Source: Stentor coeruleus (taxonomy: Eukaryota > Ciliophora > Heterotrichea > Heterotrichida > Stentoridae). Taken from it: a stretch of DNA of 64,000 bases. The first letter of the stretch is position 1. Each line of letters opens with the position of its first letter. The position numbers and the translations under genes were made by a program. Shown piece by piece: positions 31,036 through 42,900 of this stretch. The stretch is taken from contig MPUH01000339.1 in NCBI GenBank assembly GCA_001970955.1, positions 1-64,000 on the forward strand, in the 5' to 3' direction. The notes below the pieces were generated by a model. The model was not told the origin of the DNA, made no database searches, and worked only from the letters and a program-made list of their open reading frames with translations.

Positions 31036-32562
31036 TTACTCGAACAAGACATTATAAGTGCGCTTATTCCATCTTTCATTCTCTTCCCTATTATAGCTCC
31101 CTGGCCCAGGATAATCTTTTTTACTATCCTTAAACCTAGTATCTTTAAACACAATAACAGATTTAATCGCTTTGTTATCAATGATCTTATAAGACCCAGG
31201 ACCAGGAAGTTCAATACCTTTATTTGGCCTAAATCTGTCAGCTTGAGCATTAAACCCAACTTGTTTTGTAGGCTGGTCTTCTCTAACTAAAACAGGATGT
31301 AAAGGCACAGGTGGAGGTTTAATCTGCCCAATTGAACTTGCAATTTCATATGACCCAGGCGCTGGGCCGCTGCTTATTGGTGAAGCTGAGTTGATTCTTT
31401 TGCATTTACTAAGAAATACAGAATGGCCTTTATGTTTAGCTGAATTATACAACCCTCCATTTTTCTCAATAGCATAAGTCCCTGGCCCTGGGATATTATT
31501 CATAGGTCTACCATAAAATCTTTTCTCTGTACTTCCAAACACCCCTTGCTTGCCCCAAACTTTTTTCTGTACATCAACATTCCTATAGCTCCCAGGGCCT
31601 GGGTTTAAATCAACATTATTCTGAAACCTTAAGTTCGTTGATGAAAAAGGAGCTTTTGAATCTCCAGCTCTTTTTTTAAAATTCGGTGATGGGACATTAT
31701 AATACCCAGGACCAACCCTTAAAGGCTCAGGTGTTGTAGATTTAAACCTTTCACATCCACTACCGAAATTCTGTGGTCCTGACCTAACAGGTGAAGGTGT
31801 AAAAGTCGAATTAACAACATAATTCCCTGGTCCTGGGTTACCATCTTCACTACTATCATCAGCATATACTTCTGTAGATCTTTTGCAATTACTAGCAAAA
31901 ACTGCATTAGGCTTAAGCTTATATTTCGGAGTTATTGATTTAGGAACATAACTTCCAGGACCAGGAACTGAGGATTTATTCAAAAAAGTTGACCTTTTAA
32001 CTGCACTTTTATGCCACAATGGCCCTTTAGCCCTATCTACAAGTTTAGGGTTATAGTGTCCTGGACCTACTGAATCCTCACCACTACCTGAGATTATATT
32101 TGGACCTCTATGCATAACTAATTCTCCATTCATATTTTCATCATAACCATATCCTTGCATTTGCCCTGGTATTGATGGTGCTGAAGGTAAACGGACCCAA
32201 TTAGTCATATTCACTGCTTTCGGGAAAGTTTTTTTTTCAGACCATTTTGACGAAATATTATAACTTCCAGGCCCAGGAATAGATTCGCTTTTACTATCAA
32301 ATCTTGACTTCTGGCTAGCAAAAGCTGGTGAGAAATTAGAGACAGTAGACTTCTGGGGCTTTTGATATACTTCTAAATAACTTCCTGGACCTGGTGTGTA
32401 TACTGGGCTTAATTTGTCTATAACCCTCTCTGTAGATGAACTAAAAGGTGCGTAGTTCAAACTTGGCTTGTATTCAGACTGACCTATATAAGTTCCTGGG
32501 CCTACTTCTGGTGCTGGGTTAAACAGCATGAGTTTGCGTTCTGAACGGTTGACAAAAGCCAT
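31036..32562 (-). CDS. STPG2: Sperm-tail PG-rich repeat protein, STPG2-like
   Basis: 508 residues from ATG 32562. About ten SHIPPO-type repeats carry PGPGSY or variants (VGPGTY, TPGPGSY, VGPGHY, NPGPGNY, VGPGYY, IPGPGTY). Between repeats 3 and 4 lies SAPSIPGQMQGYGYDENM, which matches a segment characteristic of STPG2 (SIP..GQAYGYEED). These proteins are associated with ciliary and flagellar microtubules, some as inner-wall proteins of doublets. No introns. It ends 34 bp after the next - gene's stop in transcription order, so spacing is tight. Confidence 0.88.
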   Translation of the reverse strand: MAFVNRSERKLMLFNPAPEVGPGTYIGQSEYKPSLNYAPFSSSTERVIDKLSPVYTPGPGSYLEVYQKPQKSTVSNFSPAFASQKSRFDSKSESIPGPGSYNISSKWSEKKTFPKAVNMTNWVRLPSAPSIPGQMQGYGYDENMNGELVMHRGPNIISGSGEDSVGPGHYNPKLVDRAKGPLWHKSAVKRSTFLNKSSVPGPGSYVPKSITPKYKLKPNAVFASNCKRSTEVYADDSSEDGNPGPGNYVVNSTFTPSPVRSGPQNFGSGCERFKSTTPEPLRVGPGYYNVPSPNFKKRAGDSKAPFSSTNLRFQNNVDLNPGPGSYRNVDVQKKVWGKQGVFGSTEKRFYGRPMNNIPGPGTYAIEKNGGLYNSAKHKGHSVFLSKCKRINSASPISSGPAPGSYEIASSIGQIKPPPVPLHPVLVREDQPTKQVGFNAQADRFRPNKGIELPGPGSYKIIDNKAIKSVIVFKDTRFKDSKKDYPGPGSYNREENERWNKRTYNVLFE

Positions 32563-32596
32563 AATTATTCAAACGAGCTTATATTTACTAATTCTA

Positions 32597-33097
32597 TTAG
32601 TTAAGTGTCCAGCCTGATAAAAGTCTAAAAGCAGTGCCACTTGAGAAACCACAGTTAAAGTAATTGGCATTACATTTTAGAATAGTATTATAGTCGTTAA
32701 AAATCTGTTCACCATTGTTTAAGTAGTTTTGCACAAGTTGGTCAAGACCATTTAAGGTGAATAAACTCATTAGCGCATCATTTAAAGCTGAAAAGTCGCA
32801 CTTTCTTACTGAAGGAATATTGTTGACGAATATTTGGAGATCGTTCAGGGTGTTGATGGTTTCTTGTAAAGTTGGCGATTTGATATCAAGGCTTATATCA
32901 CCTGTGATTTTGTATAAGATATTGATCACGTTACCCATTGAGGTACTGCAGGTTGAAGTTGAGTTGCCGACACCAGCTAGAAACCCTACTGTGAAATTTT
33001 TCAAATTCATGGAGTGTGAGGACTCAATCTCCATAGAAGAGCTTCCAATCACGAGAGCAGCTAAAAATACAAACTTCCACATATTTATTATAATCAA
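32597..33097 (-). CDS. Small secreted protein, hypothetical
   Basis: 166 residues; ATG 33097 begins MIIINMWKFVFLAALVIGSS, a clear signal peptide. The mature part contains FTVGFLAGVGN followed by spaced Cys (STCSTSMG, VRKCDFSA, ILKCNANYFNCGF), a pattern I associate with small secreted ciliate proteins that begin with a GF(L/I)xGhG motif. Four to five cysteines could form disulfides. No catalytic motif. Function unknown. Confidence 0.7.
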   Translation of the reverse strand: MIIINMWKFVFLAALVIGSSSMEIESSHSMNLKNFTVGFLAGVGNSTSTCSTSMGNVINILYKITGDISLDIKSPTLQETINTLNDLQIFVNNIPSVRKCDFSALNDALMSLFTLNGLDQLVQNYLNNGEQIFNDYNTILKCNANYFNCGFSSGTAFRLLSGWTLN

Positions 33098-33620
33098 TCA
33101 GAACAAAATCACCCTGTTGAAATAATTCTTTTTCTTATCCATTGCAAATGGACTAATAATATCCATAATTCTTCCAAACCAAAACTTCAAAAAACCCTGC
33201 ACCTTTTAGCTTCTCTTATCATTTTCAACACAATCCCTTTTTATCTTTCCACAACTTTCACTTCAAAACACCTTCTATACCCTATTCCAAATAAAAATGC
33301 CAGCTTTGACTTAAATCCTAAACCCCTTGCTAAATTTTTATACTAAAATATAATTTTTCTAATTCAAACTTATTATAGTTACTATTAATATTACATCTTC
33401 TGACTTTTATTAAATATTACTACTTTTGTACTGTATAATCATAAATTTTGATAAAAAGAAGTCTGAAGTTCCAAGCGTGCCAATGCACATTTTAGCCATA
33501 GGGTTTGTGTATGATTCAACCCAATCTTTCAAGAACTGTTTCTCTAACTAAATCATCTCATAACTAAAATTAGTGTATATAAGACAATTTTGATTTATGT
33601 TTAAGCATGTTGCTTAGTGA
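33098..33620. other. Divergent spacer with coding-like fragment
   Basis: Holds the promoters of the secreted-protein gene and eIF4A. C-rich on the + strand from 33160. A coding-like fragment is listed at 33410-33547. Confidence 0.5.
33410..33547 (-). pseudogene. Coding-like fragment in spacer
   Basis: 45 open codons ending TAA at 33410 with sensible composition (EKQFLKDWVESYTNP, AKMCIGTLGTSDFF). No start near its beginning and no joining intron seen. It could be a remnant, or 5' UTR of eIF4A on the other strand that happens to be open. Confidence 0.28.
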
Positions 33621-34820
33621 ATGGATGATTATAATAGGTGGTTGATGGAGCAAACAGAAGAATTTATAATTGACTCGAACTGGCACGAAGTGACCGAAAC
33701 GTTCGATGACATGAACTTGAAGCAGCCTCTTTTACGGGGGATCTACTCTTACGGGTTCGAAAAGCCATCAGCCATCCAACAGAAGGGTATTAAGCCAATA
33801 ATCTTGGGTCGAGATACAATCGCCCAAGCCCAATCAGGAACAGGTAAAACAGCCACATTTACTGTAGGGATGCTTGAGCTTATAGACACTTCTGTAATTC
33901 AATGTCAAGCTTTAATCTTAGCCCCAACTCGTGAACTGGCCCAACAAATCCACAGAGTTGTTCTTCAGATCGGCCAATATTCCAAAATAAACTGTCACGC
34001 TTGCATAGGTGGGACCGTTGTAAGAGAAGATATTAGAATACTTGAAAAGGGAGTCCACGCAGTTGTTGGAACACCAGGACGAGTATTTGATATGATCTCA
34101 AGGAACCATTTGTCGACTCAGCATTTGAAGATTTTCGTATTAGACGAAGCTGATGAAATGCTTTCTAGAGGGTTTAAAGACCAGATACAAGAAATATTTA
34201 GACATTTACCTGGAAGCATCCAGTGCTGTTTGTTTTCAGCTACGATGCCACCTGAAATCCTAAAACTTACTAATGATTTTATGAGAGACCCGATTAGGAT
34301 TCTTGTTAAAAAAGACGAGTTAACATTGGAAGGTATTGCCCAGTATTATATTCCAATTGAAAAGGAAGATTGGAAATTCGCCACTTTAGCTGATTTGTAT
34401 GAGAATTTGGATATTGCTCAGGCGATTATATATGCAAATACTAGGAAAAAGGTTGAAACTCTTAGTAAACAGATGATAGAAAAGGATTTTGTTGTGTCGT
34501 TTATGCATGGAGAAATGGATCAGACACAAAGAGAATTGATTATGAAAGAGTTTAGGACTGGATCGACTAGAGTTTTAATTACTACTGATTTGCTGGCTAG
34601 AGGTATTGATGTACAGCAGGTCAGTTTGGTTATTAATTATGATATGCCAACCAATTATGAGAATTATTTGCATAGGATTGGACGTAGTGGGAGATTTGGC
34701 AGAAAGGGGGTAGCTATAAACTTTGTCACAGAAAGCGATGCGCAGTTTTTGAAAGACCTGGAACAGCATTATAATACAAGCATTGAGGAATTGCCTGAAG
34801 ATCTTAGTAACTTACTTTAG
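33621..34820 (+). CDS. EIF4A: eIF4A-type DEAD-box RNA helicase
   Basis: 399 residues from ATG 33621 to TAG 34820, no intron. All family motifs are seen: F and Q motif ([13 protein letters not shown]), [24 protein letters not shown] (VLDEADEML), SAT, ARGID and [13 protein letters not shown]. The short length, the absence of long extensions and [17 protein letters not shown] fit eIF4A or its close paralogue eIF4A3; the N-terminus gives no clear choice. It unwinds mRNA 5' leaders for ribosome loading (eIF4A) or anchors the exon-junction complex (4A3). Confidence 0.93.
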   Translation: MDDYNRWLMEQTEEFIIDSNWHEVTETFDDMNLKQPLLRGIYSYGFEKPSAIQQKGIKPIILGRDTIAQAQSGTGKTATFTVGMLELIDTSVIQCQALILAPTRELAQQIHRVVLQIGQYSKINCHACIGGTVVREDIRILEKGVHAVVGTPGRVFDMISRNHLSTQHLKIFVLDEADEMLSRGFKDQIQEIFRHLPGSIQCCLFSATMPPEILKLTNDFMRDPIRILVKKDELTLEGIAQYYIPIEKEDWKFATLADLYENLDIAQAIIYANTRKKVETLSKQMIEKDFVVSFMHGEMDQTQRELIMKEFRTGSTRVLITTDLLARGIDVQQVSLVINYDMPTNYENYLHRIGRSGRFGRKGVAINFVTESDAQFLKDLEQHYNTSIEELPEDLSNLL

Positions 34821-34825
34821 ATATG

Positions 34826-35122
34826 ATTGTGGAATTTCATGTTTTGTAGTTTTAATATGGGTTTGAGAGATTTTTTGAAGATATGATTAGGCTTTGATGG
34901 AGAGGAGGAGGAGTTTTTGGAAGATTGGTATTGGAGAAGTTGCTTTTTGTAATGATTATGGAATAGTANCATTGTGGAATTTCATGTTTTGTAGTTTTAA
35001 TATGGGTTTGAGAGATTTTTTGAAGTTATGATTAGGTATGATGGCTTTGATGGAGAAGAGGAGGAGTTTTTGGAAGATTGGTATTGGAGAAGTTGCTTTT
35101 TGTAATGATTATGGAATAGTAA
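34826..35122. repeat. Direct repeat of about 145 bp around a single N (assembly join)
   Basis: 34826-34968 and 34971-35122 match with small indels (about 9 extra bases in the second copy), around N at 34969. The differences suggest two alleles rather than pure duplication. Confidence 0.85.
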
Positions 35123-35255
35123 GGTGAAAAGATGATAGATGAAAGTTTTAATAGTTGGTTAGTTATAGTATTTTGGGTAAAGAATGCATTATAATGCATT
35201 CTTTATGCCACACAAATATCAAACTGCATAACCAACTGCTTATAATTTTTTTTTA

Positions 35256-35396
35256 AATATGCATACTTTTAATTCCTTTAAACACAATTAAAAGTTCCCT
35301 ATCTGATCTCTCAAAACTAAAGCACNAATATGCATACTTTTAATTCCTTTAAACACAATTAAAAGTTCCCTATCTGATCTCTCAAAACTAAAGCAC
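35256..35396. repeat. Direct repeat of 70 bp around a single N (assembly join)
   Basis: 35256-35325 and 35327-35396 are identical around N at 35326. The whole spacer 34821-35574 contains no gene. Confidence 0.9.
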
Positions 35397-35574
35397 TTCA
35401 TTTATCATTAAAAAAAATATAAAATTTCCTTTTTTTTTGCATTTTTCAAGCTTGAATAAATGATGATTTGACCACAACCTACTAATTTAGCTTGAAAATT
35501 AACAGTTCTTATATAATGTTCATTAAAATACAAAGAATATTACACTTTGATGCTTAAATCTAATTTCTGATTAA

Positions 35575-36024
35575 CTAAAATCTAAGCTTACTGAATAAGA
35601 ATTTTGTATGTAAACTTCCAGCCTTTTCTCCTTTCTTTACAGTAGCTTGTGAAGTATATTTCTTGGTCATCATATTTCTGAGTTCTTTTCTAAGCTCCTT
35701 TCTTTGTTTCACACTTCCCATTTTTTCATCGGTGACTACACCTTTAAAGTCAATATCTCCGCTAACAACATATCTTGTAGGGAGAATATGCTGATAGTTT
35801 ACGTATTTGATAAAAGCTCCTACACGAGTCCTTCTTTCTTGTTTTTTTTCGTGCATTTTGGGAGTGATAAATAGAGGAGCCTTCTTAACTCCAGCTACAA
35901 GACAATGGGCAAAAGGTCTGTCCTTCGAGCCTTCATCGTAGCATTTGACAACCACAGCTTTTTTCCCTGCGTTTCTTCCAGATAAGACAATTACTACTCT
36001 GCCTGGCTTGATGAATCTCACCAT
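35575..36024 (-). CDS. RPL27: Ribosomal protein eL27
   Basis: 149 residues from ATG 36024, no intron. The N-terminal KOW region VRFIKPGRVVIVLSGRNAGK, then KAVVVKCYDEGSKDRPFAHC, FIKYVNYQHILPTRY and a Lys-rich C-terminal half match eL27 along its full length (136 residues in human). Component of the large cytosolic ribosomal subunit. Confidence 0.95.
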   Translation of the reverse strand: MVRFIKPGRVVIVLSGRNAGKKAVVVKCYDEGSKDRPFAHCLVAGVKKAPLFITPKMHEKKQERRTRVGAFIKYVNYQHILPTRYVVSGDIDFKGVVTDEKMGSVKQRKELRKELRNMMTKKYTSQATVKKGEKAGSLHTKFLFSKLRF

Positions 36025-36102
36025 TTATATCCACGTTTATGGTTTTTGTTTCCTTAAGTTTGAATTTTTGTTTTAATAAGCTATTCATATAAGTATTTAT
36101 TA

Positions 36103-36273
36103 TTAAAAAACTCTACGATTTTTTTTCACTTTAGTGCACATATCCCCATGGACTATAATGAGATTTTCAGCTTCTTTATGTTTGTAGATGATCGTATAGT
36201 TCAAAGGAACAAGTCGTTTATCGCATTTAGGTGAAAATTTCGCTTCATAACTAATAAATTTCCTCACAACATC
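36103..36273 (-). pseudogene. Coding-like fragment upstream of eL27
   Basis: 56 open codons ending TAA 36103 with coding-type composition (FISYEAKFSPKCDKRLVPLN, IIYKHKEAENLIIVHG). No ATG start and a stop immediately upstream. No intron pattern joins it to the LRR-like fragment further upstream, but both are on the same strand and may be parts of one decayed gene. Confidence 0.35.
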
Positions 36274-36385
36274 TCATAACCCAAAAAAACCTAAACTTCA
36301 ATTTTATATAATCAATAATCATCACCATAATCTGCCTCAAAAATAATTATCTTCTAAAAGCTACTTCCACAATTCCATTTGCTTT

Positions 36386-36598
36386 TCAAGGCTTCTCTTT
36401 GTTTCTTAGCTTACATATAACTCGCACTTGTCCTGCACTGATCTGAGTGTTTAACAAATCAAGCTTAACAAGATTTATTTGATAAAATAAAACTTCATCT
36501 AAGACTTCAACAGAAATATTAGCATTTCTTAAATCAAGTACCCTAAGTTTCCATCTAGACTTGAATTTCTTTAGATAAGGGTAGATTTTTATATTGGA
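36386..36598 (-). pseudogene. Leucine-rich-repeat fragment
   Basis: 70 open codons containing two leucine-rich repeats: WKLRVLDLRNANIS and NLVKLDLLNTQIS, 25 residues apart. An ATG in another frame lies upstream (METRNRRIFSLFTFQGV near 36680). Stops separate these parts and no 15-nt intron fits, so it looks decayed. Skew on both sides (C-rich left, G-rich right) marks it as a gene-sized unit. Confidence 0.4.
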
Positions 36599-36684
36599 TT
36601 AAATGAATTAAGGATGCAGCACACCTTGAAATGTGAATAATGAGAAGATTCTTCGATTTCTAGTTTCCATTTCTTTCAGGTATA

Positions 36685-37720
36685 TAATTTTGGGTTATGA
36701 TCCAACTATGATTATAGTAGTGCAAGAATTTATTTGCTAATCTTATCCATATAATTGTTTTATATTAGAATTTTGATATGAGATTTGGATTTTTGGGAAA
36801 GATAGGTGTTGTAGTAGGAGCAAGAAAAAGTTGTAGGGCTTTTGATTTGGAGGAAAAATTTTGCATAAGAGATTTGGAAGGAAATTAAGAGGATTTTGTA
36901 TAATGAGGGTATATTGGGTTTGCATTACAAGGAAAATAGAGTAAGAGATGAGTTTGAGTTGTTTTTTGTTGAAAATGCTAGTTGAGATTTGGAGATTGCT
37001 AGGTGTTTGAGAGTTGAGAGTTAGGCTTTTATTAAAATGACTTTTTGAATAAAATTTTTGGAGGTATATTACAATTTTGTTATGAAATCGGCTGTGAATT
37101 ATTTAAATATATATACAAAAATTTGATTAGTTTAAAAAATCATTTAACGAATATTTGAATAGTTTAGGCTATTTATTTTTTGTAACCCTATGCTAAGTTG
37201 AATCTTTTAATTATAAAATTATATAATGTAATGATAAAAACATCATCTATAATAAATTGGAATTTAGACTGATTTTGTTTCTTATAATTATCGATCTAAA
37301 TGGTAATATATTTTAATATGGGTATATTAGATGATAAATGGTTAAACTTCCAATTTGCATACAAAAAATATCACATTAAATGATTTAATCCAAGCTCATA
37401 TTATCATACTCCAACAACTCATAAGTTGAAAGCTTTTTTTCTTGCAAAAATTCTCAAAAGCATAATTCAAGATTAGTAAACCTACAACACATTGCATTAA
37501 TCCCAATCCTAATAATCATAGCAAGGTTTTTATCTTCAGTTAACATTTCAAAAGTCCTATCAATAATTGCAGGCATATAGCAAAACACTAATATTAAATG
37601 GCATTCCATTAATCATCATATACTTCCATGCTCCACTTAGTATAAAATGCTCATATTAAGTAAACTACAACACAAAAGAAAAGCTTCATAGTTTCTCAAT
37701 ATATTTTCTAGTTAAAATGT
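36685..37720. other. Intergenic spacer, about 1 kb
   Basis: G-rich to about 37100, C-rich from about 37350. The - strand frame 36743-36925 is composition-driven and rejected. No gene seen. Confidence 0.5.
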
Positions 37721-38918
37721 TTACTCTAAAGGTGGCACATCAGGGTCATCTTCCCATACTTCCATCTCTTTATTTTTCTTTTCTTTTCCAATCTCTTTCC
37801 TAATCTCATTTCCCTCAACAGTTTTCGTTTTTTCTACTTCCACTTCTTCCTTTTTCCCACTCCTCCTATTTTTATCATCCAACTCTTCTTTCATAAAGAA
37901 ATACGGTACCAGTGAATTATTAAGTTTCTTCATAACCAACTGCAAGCTTCCACTAGACTGTGATCTTTTCGCTTGGCTTTCATTAACAGAAATCTCACAA
38001 GGAAATGTTAGTTGTAAAAACTTGTTCTTTATATTAACTCTAACATAAGTTGGATTTAAGTCCACATCAATCTGACTTGTATCCAAGTATTTTGGAACAG
38101 CTATTTCAAGTATAATAAACTGCTTATCTTTCTCATGTTTCTCATAAAAAGTATACTCATATCCACCTTGATTGCATTGTCTTATCTCTCCACGATCATT
38201 ATACAAAGGTGGAGGTTGAGTTTTTTTAACCCCTTATTATATTTTACCATATTGTTTATCATCAGATTCTTTAGATTCTCTTTCCTTTTCTTTTTGAATC
38301 TTCTCATTTTCCTGAGCTGTTTGAATCCTTGCTTCTTTTGTGTAATTTGTTATTTTCTGATATAAATTGTCTCTTATTGCCACTTGTAAATGCTCAAGAA
38401 GACCAGGGAGTTCTTGTAAAGCTTCAAGTCTTTCTGTATGAGTTATATCGTTTGAGTCTAATTGTTTGAGTTGTGGGATTAAAGCTATGACTATTTTTCT
38501 ACACATATCCCAATCTGTACATGGATTTCCTGTTAGATATAATTGCTCTATTGTTGGAACTTTAGCTAAATGTCTACAACTTGATTCAAGGTTGGTTAAA
38601 GGGATGAAATTCAATGTGAGGTCTAGTTTTCTATGATAATCTTTACTTTAGGCTTTCGCATTTGTCTATTCCTTCGATTAAAGATATGTTATTCAATGCG
38701 AGGTTTAGGTATTCAAGACCTTTGAGTCTGTTGAGATTTTCCATTCGCGGGATGATGTTATTTTGCAAATAAACGATTTTTAGGTGCCGGCAGTATTTGT
38801 CAAGGTTTTCGATTTTCTCGATATCGAATTGGTGTAAGGAGATTTCTTCTAATGTTGAAAGCTCACCTTCATTATGCTCTGAGCGTCTTCTGAGGAGGTC
38901 AACAGTGATTCTTACCAT
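37721..38918 (-). CDS. DNAAF11: Dynein axonemal assembly factor DNAAF11 (LRRC6, tilB)
   Basis: Three exons; introns at 38631-38646 (16 nt) and 38233-38247 (15 nt, ending AAG). The spliced product is 388 residues from ATG 38918. The N-terminus [37 protein letters not shown] and the [23 protein letters not shown] follow LRRC6 closely, as does [11 protein letters not shown]. The C-terminal CS-like domain has [37 protein letters not shown] and [16 protein letters not shown]. The protein is a cytoplasmic factor for pre-assembly of outer and inner dynein arms of motile cilia. It is shorter than human (466) through a reduced middle region. Confidence 0.93.
38233..38247 (-). other. 15-nt intron ending AAG
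   Basis: GTAAAATATAATAAG, phase 1, joining the charged middle to the CS-like domain. The acceptor is AAG instead of TAG; no alternative splice keeps the frame. Confidence 0.75.
38631..38646 (-). other. 16-nt intron
   Basis: GTAAAGATTATCATAG. Removal of all 16 bases restores [11 protein letters not shown] of LRRC6; removal of 15 would not. The A at position 10 is kept and the extra base lies after it. Confidence 0.88.
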
Positions 38919-39923
38919 TTTTAATGAGAAAGTTATGAGATTATGCTAGAAAGTTTTGGGTTTGAAGAGAAACTTGCTTTAATAGCTGGGATTTGAAGGA
39001 TTCAATGAACTTTGATAGAGATGTGCGAAATTTGGTGGATAATTAGGATTTGATAGATTGATGGGCTGTAATTGTGAATACAGAGGTCTGCTTATTTAGA
39101 AATATACTCTCCGGAAATCATTGATATATGTCCCAGAATTAATTCCTTATTAATAAAATTAATAAATCCCTATTCTTCACAACTTCTACAAGTATTCTAC
39201 AAGATTTAGTGTAGTGATACTTTTAAATAAATATAATTGAGTACTAAATACCCACCATATAAATATGTTTTTTCTTGTAGAACAAAGATTAATCTATTTC
39301 AACAGATGAATCATTGCCTAAGTGATAATTTCTGATTTTAATAAGAAAAATTTTGATAATCCTCAAAAAAGTTATAACATCTCTTAACATTAATGAGATA
39401 TTATGGTGAAAAGATACTTGACTTAAAGCTGTTCTCAAGAAAATTCTATAAAGTTAATAAATTCTTATGGGATTGGAATCTTAATACTTGAAAAAAGTTT
39501 TGGCTATCAAGTAAATAAATTTCTTACATTCTTTATTTTGGAAACCGTATTATATTTAGGGAAATTTAAATCTGCATTAGTCTTAAGGCAATTAGCACTA
39601 TCTTTATCCTCTAAATTGAATGTGAAGCTTTAAAGTAACTCAGTTTAGCAAGATGCTATATTATTTTAAAAATGGTTTAGGGGTTTTTGATAGCGATCAT
39701 AAACCTTCAAGTTTAGCTAACCCCATTAAATCCTTTCCCAAAAAATTAAGTCCAGTTTTTTACTTAAACTAATTCTGTTTGGACTTAATCAGATGAGTAT
39801 AATTATTCGAAAAATATAGAAAACACTAATATCATTTTCCTTATTAAAAATTATACCACAAATAGCAAAGGCATTTATCCAAACCTGCATAATATAAATT
39901 TATTATATAAACCTGAAATCCAA
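38919..39923. other. Divergent intergenic spacer, about 1 kb
   Basis: Holds promoters of DNAAF11 and the HECT gene. G-rich to about 39090, C-rich patches after. No gene seen. Confidence 0.5.
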
Positions 39924-42900
39924 ATGAGCTTTGTTGACGACTTTGTATATAAATACAGCTTTTCTCAGTATCTGAGCTTAAACCCCATAGATCATAACAT
40001 ATTGCAAGCCCAAAATATAATCCAGACCTTAAGCAATATACTACAAAATGCTGGGTCAAACTTGGACCTCCAAAACATTTTTCTAAACTCTAAGCCTGAC
40101 CTCTGGCTTTTACCATCAGTTTCCCTCATTTATTCACAAAAGCCATACAAACACCTCATCGTTACAGTAAATTCTCTAGTCATTTCCCTATTAAAACTCC
40201 AAGACAAATGCTTAAGCACAGGGCAAAAACCTTTCGGAGACCTTCAAGACCTGCTTTTTTCTTGGAATGGGGCCATAATCAACATAATCCACCTTCTACA
40301 GGAAAATTTTTCAGAAACAACACCTTTACACCCTAATATCATAACACCCAAAATCCAGTTATTTGAATCCTGTCTGACATTTTTAGATCATGTCTTCACA
40401 TATTTTTCTGACCTTTCTCAAGACCTCTACCACAAAATCCTCCCATCTCTGATATTTTTCCTATCATCCCCCAACATTTGTCCTGTTGAGATTTTGACTA
40501 AAGCTTGTCAGTGTATTTTGACAATAATTCCATCATGTTACTGTGCTTTTAAAGAGCTCTCAGGACCTTTAGTGCTATTAAAGCTTTTAATATTTACTTT
40601 ATCCTTAGCCCAAAGCCAGAGTGTGCTAGTACTAATCAATAGTGTTCTGTCTTTACTATCTTTGACTTTGCCTAAAAGTGATTTTTTGCATAGTAATTCT
40701 CAATCAAACCTTAGAGAAATCGTTGAAAATGACCTTTATGCTTATCTGAAAACAGAGTTTCTAAGAAAAAACATTCCTGTCTATGAATCTATAATGAGCT
40801 TATTAGCTGTAGTCTTTACTGAGTTCCCTGGGTGTATGAATGATGCAATAGCTCAAGGGGTGATTGGGGATTTTATAGAGTCTTTAGAAGCTGAAATACC
40901 TTTAAACCCATCATTTGTTGAAAAGTTAATGAAAATACTATGCTTAATGTCCTTTAATAGTGATGGATGCAGAGGAATAAACAACTCTCCTATAGTCACA
41001 AGGACAATAGAAGCACTGGGCCATAGCAAAAACCCTGAATTTACTAATAATATAGCTGTGAATATTGGGGAACACTTATTAGAACTCATATCTCAAGTAC
41101 CAACAGTAAGCGAAAAAGCTGTCCAAGGATGTTTTTCTTTAACTCTCTCTATAAAAAGCACCCCTCTTGGGAACTCTGAAGACTTTTTCTACAAAATCAT
41201 GAACTTCAGCCAGCTTTTTAAATACACTTTTACTTTCACCTCAGAAATAACGACAAATTTCTTCTCTCGTGGAGGATTTGATGACATCCTCGATATTATC
41301 AAACTGCCTTTCCTCCCTTTATCTATTACAAATGGCTTTCATTCTCTTATATCCTGTACAAAATCCTTACCTAGCAGTTTATATTCAGTAGTTTTCTATA
41401 AATCCTTACAATCTTTAAACTTCCTCTTGCAAAGACTTGAAGATTTTACTGGTCCATTAGCTAATATGACCGATTTTTCCCAGTATTTTTCTATAGAAAA
41501 AAATGGAGACAAGGCTAGGGGTAAGTTTTTCGACCTTTACACATACTTTGGTGAAAGCATTATTTTATTAATAGTTTCAATAGACTCGCATATTGAAATA
41601 ATTAGGGGGATTCTAGCGAATTCTGCTATAATAACAGAGCATCTTCAAGAATTCTCAAGCGTTTTTAACAAAATAACAAACCTTGCAAAGTTCCTTTTAA
41701 GCGCAGGAGGCCCTGATACTGATGAAAATACAGATTTTTCCTCTTTTACTAGTCAGTCATTATCAAAAAATAAGTATTTTATGCTCCTAAAAACCACGAT
41801 CCTAAAGTTTTTCAGGACCTGTGGTAAAATTTCAACACAAAAAGGAAATTTTTCTATAAACTCCAGAATCTGCATGCTGAACTCACTTGGTGAAGGCTTA
41901 AGTCAGATGTTTTCACCAGCTTTTGTCAGTGAAGACGACTGGGAATCCAACAATTTTAAAGCTCTCTGCTTAAATTTCGCTTTTGACAGCATTTTTTTTG
42001 AAGAAAGCTATAGTACAAGCTTGATTTATGCGTTTTGCTCATCACAAGGTATGGAAAATGTTATAAAAGTATTAGGAGACTTGAAAAATATATCCCAGGA
42101 CTATGGGCAGAATAAGGAAATTAATAAGAAAATAAGGGATTCTTGGAAAAAACTATGGGTTTTGATTGGGAAATTTCTTGAAAAAACTGTAAAAGCTAAG
42201 TTTACAAATAGTGAAAAGGAACAAGACGTTTTGGTAGCTTTAGGGTGTAATGATTCGTATATGTTTTGGAAAGAATTAAAGGTTGAGGTACTGTTTTATA
42301 TTAGGGGAATGGATTTGATAGGCTGTGCTGGGAATTGTGAGGATTTTATAGCTTGTGAATTGGAGATTTTGCATTATTTTATGGAAAAGGATGAGTNATT
42401 TTATATTAGGGGAATGGATTTGATAGGCTGTGCTGGAAATTGTGAGGATTTTATAGCTTGTGAATTGGAGATTTTGCATTATTTTATGGAAAAGGATGAG
42501 TTTTTTGTAGAAGGGAAGGATTTAGAGTATCATTTTGCTTGTCAAAGACAGAGAAATAGACGTGGAGTATGTAGGAATGTTATTGAGGCTAGTGGATGTT
42601 TAATAAAGCTTGAAGAAATTGCTGAGGTACTGATTATTTATATATGCGCTTTACCTGGTTTAAGTTTAAAAATTGGCCATTTACTATTAACTCTTTGTCA
42701 TCATTGTGAGGTTTTAGCTAATCAGATATTGGAAACACTTTTTAAATATACTTCTATGGTGCTTAATGAATCATATCAGGAATCCAGTTATTTTTCTAAT
42801 TCACACAAACTTTTTGGATTGTATTCTACTGTCAATTCCTTACAAACTGCTCAGCAGATCTTTTTCAGTGCTTATCCTTGTGATTTCTTTGAATTAATGC

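Noticed and set aside
36386-36598. PRAME-like identity for the LRR fragment
   Set aside because: RWKLRVLDLRN recalls PRAME, but this is a mammalian family and the match is a generic leucine-rich repeat pattern.
36743-36925. 60-codon - strand frame
   Set aside because: Composition-driven (Asn, Leu, Phe, Pro, Gln) in a G-rich spacer; its starting ATG lies within skewed DNA and nothing is conserved-looking.
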